Under the pieces are notes generated by a model. It searched no databases. It was not told where the DNA came from and was given only the letters and a program-made list of their open reading frames with translations. A program made the translations under genes and the position numbers. A stretch of 25,221 bases of DNA, taken from positions 1-25,221 of the IMG/VR virus record IMGVR_UViG_3300025127_000250; one strand, 5' to 3'. Numbering within the stretch: the stretch's first letter is position 1; each line of letters starts with the position of its first letter. Shown here one piece after another: positions 24,995-25,221 of the stretch. Source of the DNA: a virus.

Positions 24995-25221
24995 TTACAA
25001 TTTTCCTCAATATTTGTTTAAATGGAAATACATTAATATTTAGAAAAGATTTATATTTTTTTATCTTTAAACTGACGGATTCCCACACTGGATCAGTTAA
25101 ATTCTGATCAAATTTTTTCCCAAAAGAAAAGATTTTTTCGAAAATTACTAAAGTTTCCAAACTTACTTGTCCTCCCAGATACTTTTTGAGTATTACTGGA
25201 TGCCCTTTCGAACAATTGAAT
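24987..25221 (-). CDS. 59: gp59-like helicase loader, C-terminal part
   Basis: A 77-residue open frame runs in from the window edge: after FNCSKGHPVILKKYLGGQ come LETLVIFEKIFSFGKKFDQN, LTDPVWESVSLKIKKYKSFL and FPFKQILRKIVNE. The 'DP(I/V)W...SLKI(R/K)(K/R)Y..FL' block resembles the end of T4-like gp59, which loads the gp41 helicase on gp32-coated DNA. The neighbouring gp32 supports this. It is truncated by the window; the stop TAA is at 24989-24987 and overlaps the next ATG. The frame was read directly from the sequence. Confidence 0.7.
   Translation of the reverse strand, partial: FNCSKGHPVILKKYLGGQVSLETLVIFEKIFSFGKKFDQNLTDPVWESVSLKIKKYKSFLNINVFPFKQILRKIVNE

Noticed and set aside
1-25221. 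tRNA genes, insertion sequences, integrase or photosynthesis-type auxiliary genes
   Set aside because: None could be seen; gaps between genes are all under 70 bases and coding is accounted for.

Overview
This window is a structural-module segment of an AT-rich, T4-like marine myovirus. The best guess is a cyanophage of the Prochlorococcus/Synechococcus type or a close marine relative. The evidence is recognisable T4 core proteins (gp59 C-terminus, gp32, gp53, gp48, gp4, a gp54/gp19-type tube protein, gp26, gp27-like and gp5-like hub proteins), very tight gene packing, and two huge fibre genes with the repeated VGIGTT(Q/E)P-type modules common in marine T4-like phages. A small DUF1825-like protein (a cyanobacterial/cyanophage family) also points that way. 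No metabolic genes, tRNAs or host genes were seen. Protein family names are recalled from sequence pattern, not from a search.

Layout. (1) 52-21084, minus strand: a near-continuous late operon read from right to left. It starts with a tail-tube-family protein, then gp26 after a TATAAATA late-promoter box, then a short gp51-position ORF, two tape-measure-like proteins, the gp27-like hub, the gp5-like hub/spike base, a separate small beta-helix needle, a 1165-aa fibre with a pectin-lyase-like beta-helix, a 448-aa structural protein, and a 2478-aa giant fibre. (2) 21122-23711, plus strand: gp4 (head-completion nuclease fold), a 126-aa conserved-looking protein, gp48 (tube cap) and gp53 (baseplate wedge), diverging from region 1 across a 37-bp symmetric intergenic segment. 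(3) 23712-25221, minus strand: gp59 (partial), a DUF1825-like protein, then gp32 behind a near-consensus sigma70 promoter. gp32 converges on gp53 with no intervening base.

How they work together: gp27/gp5/needle form the central hub and spike, gp26 and its downstream partner assist hub or tail assembly, the tape-measure-like pair sets tail length, the gp54/gp48 pair starts the tube, gp53 closes the baseplate wedge, and the two repetitive proteins are probable fibres. gp59 and gp32 belong to the replication module.

Most notable: (a) a complete -1 programmed-frameshift cassette at the gp26 / downstream ORF junction (Shine-Dalgarno-like GGAGGG, slippery T TTT TTC, 6-nt spacer, 9-bp stem-loop). 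It predicts a 300-aa gp26 fusion directly upstream of tape-measure genes, as in lambda G/GT. (b) A cupredoxin domain with a full type-1 copper ligand set (His958, Cys1004, His1007, Met1010) inside the giant fibre. (c) A cysteine-saturated YadA-like beta-roll in the same fibre.
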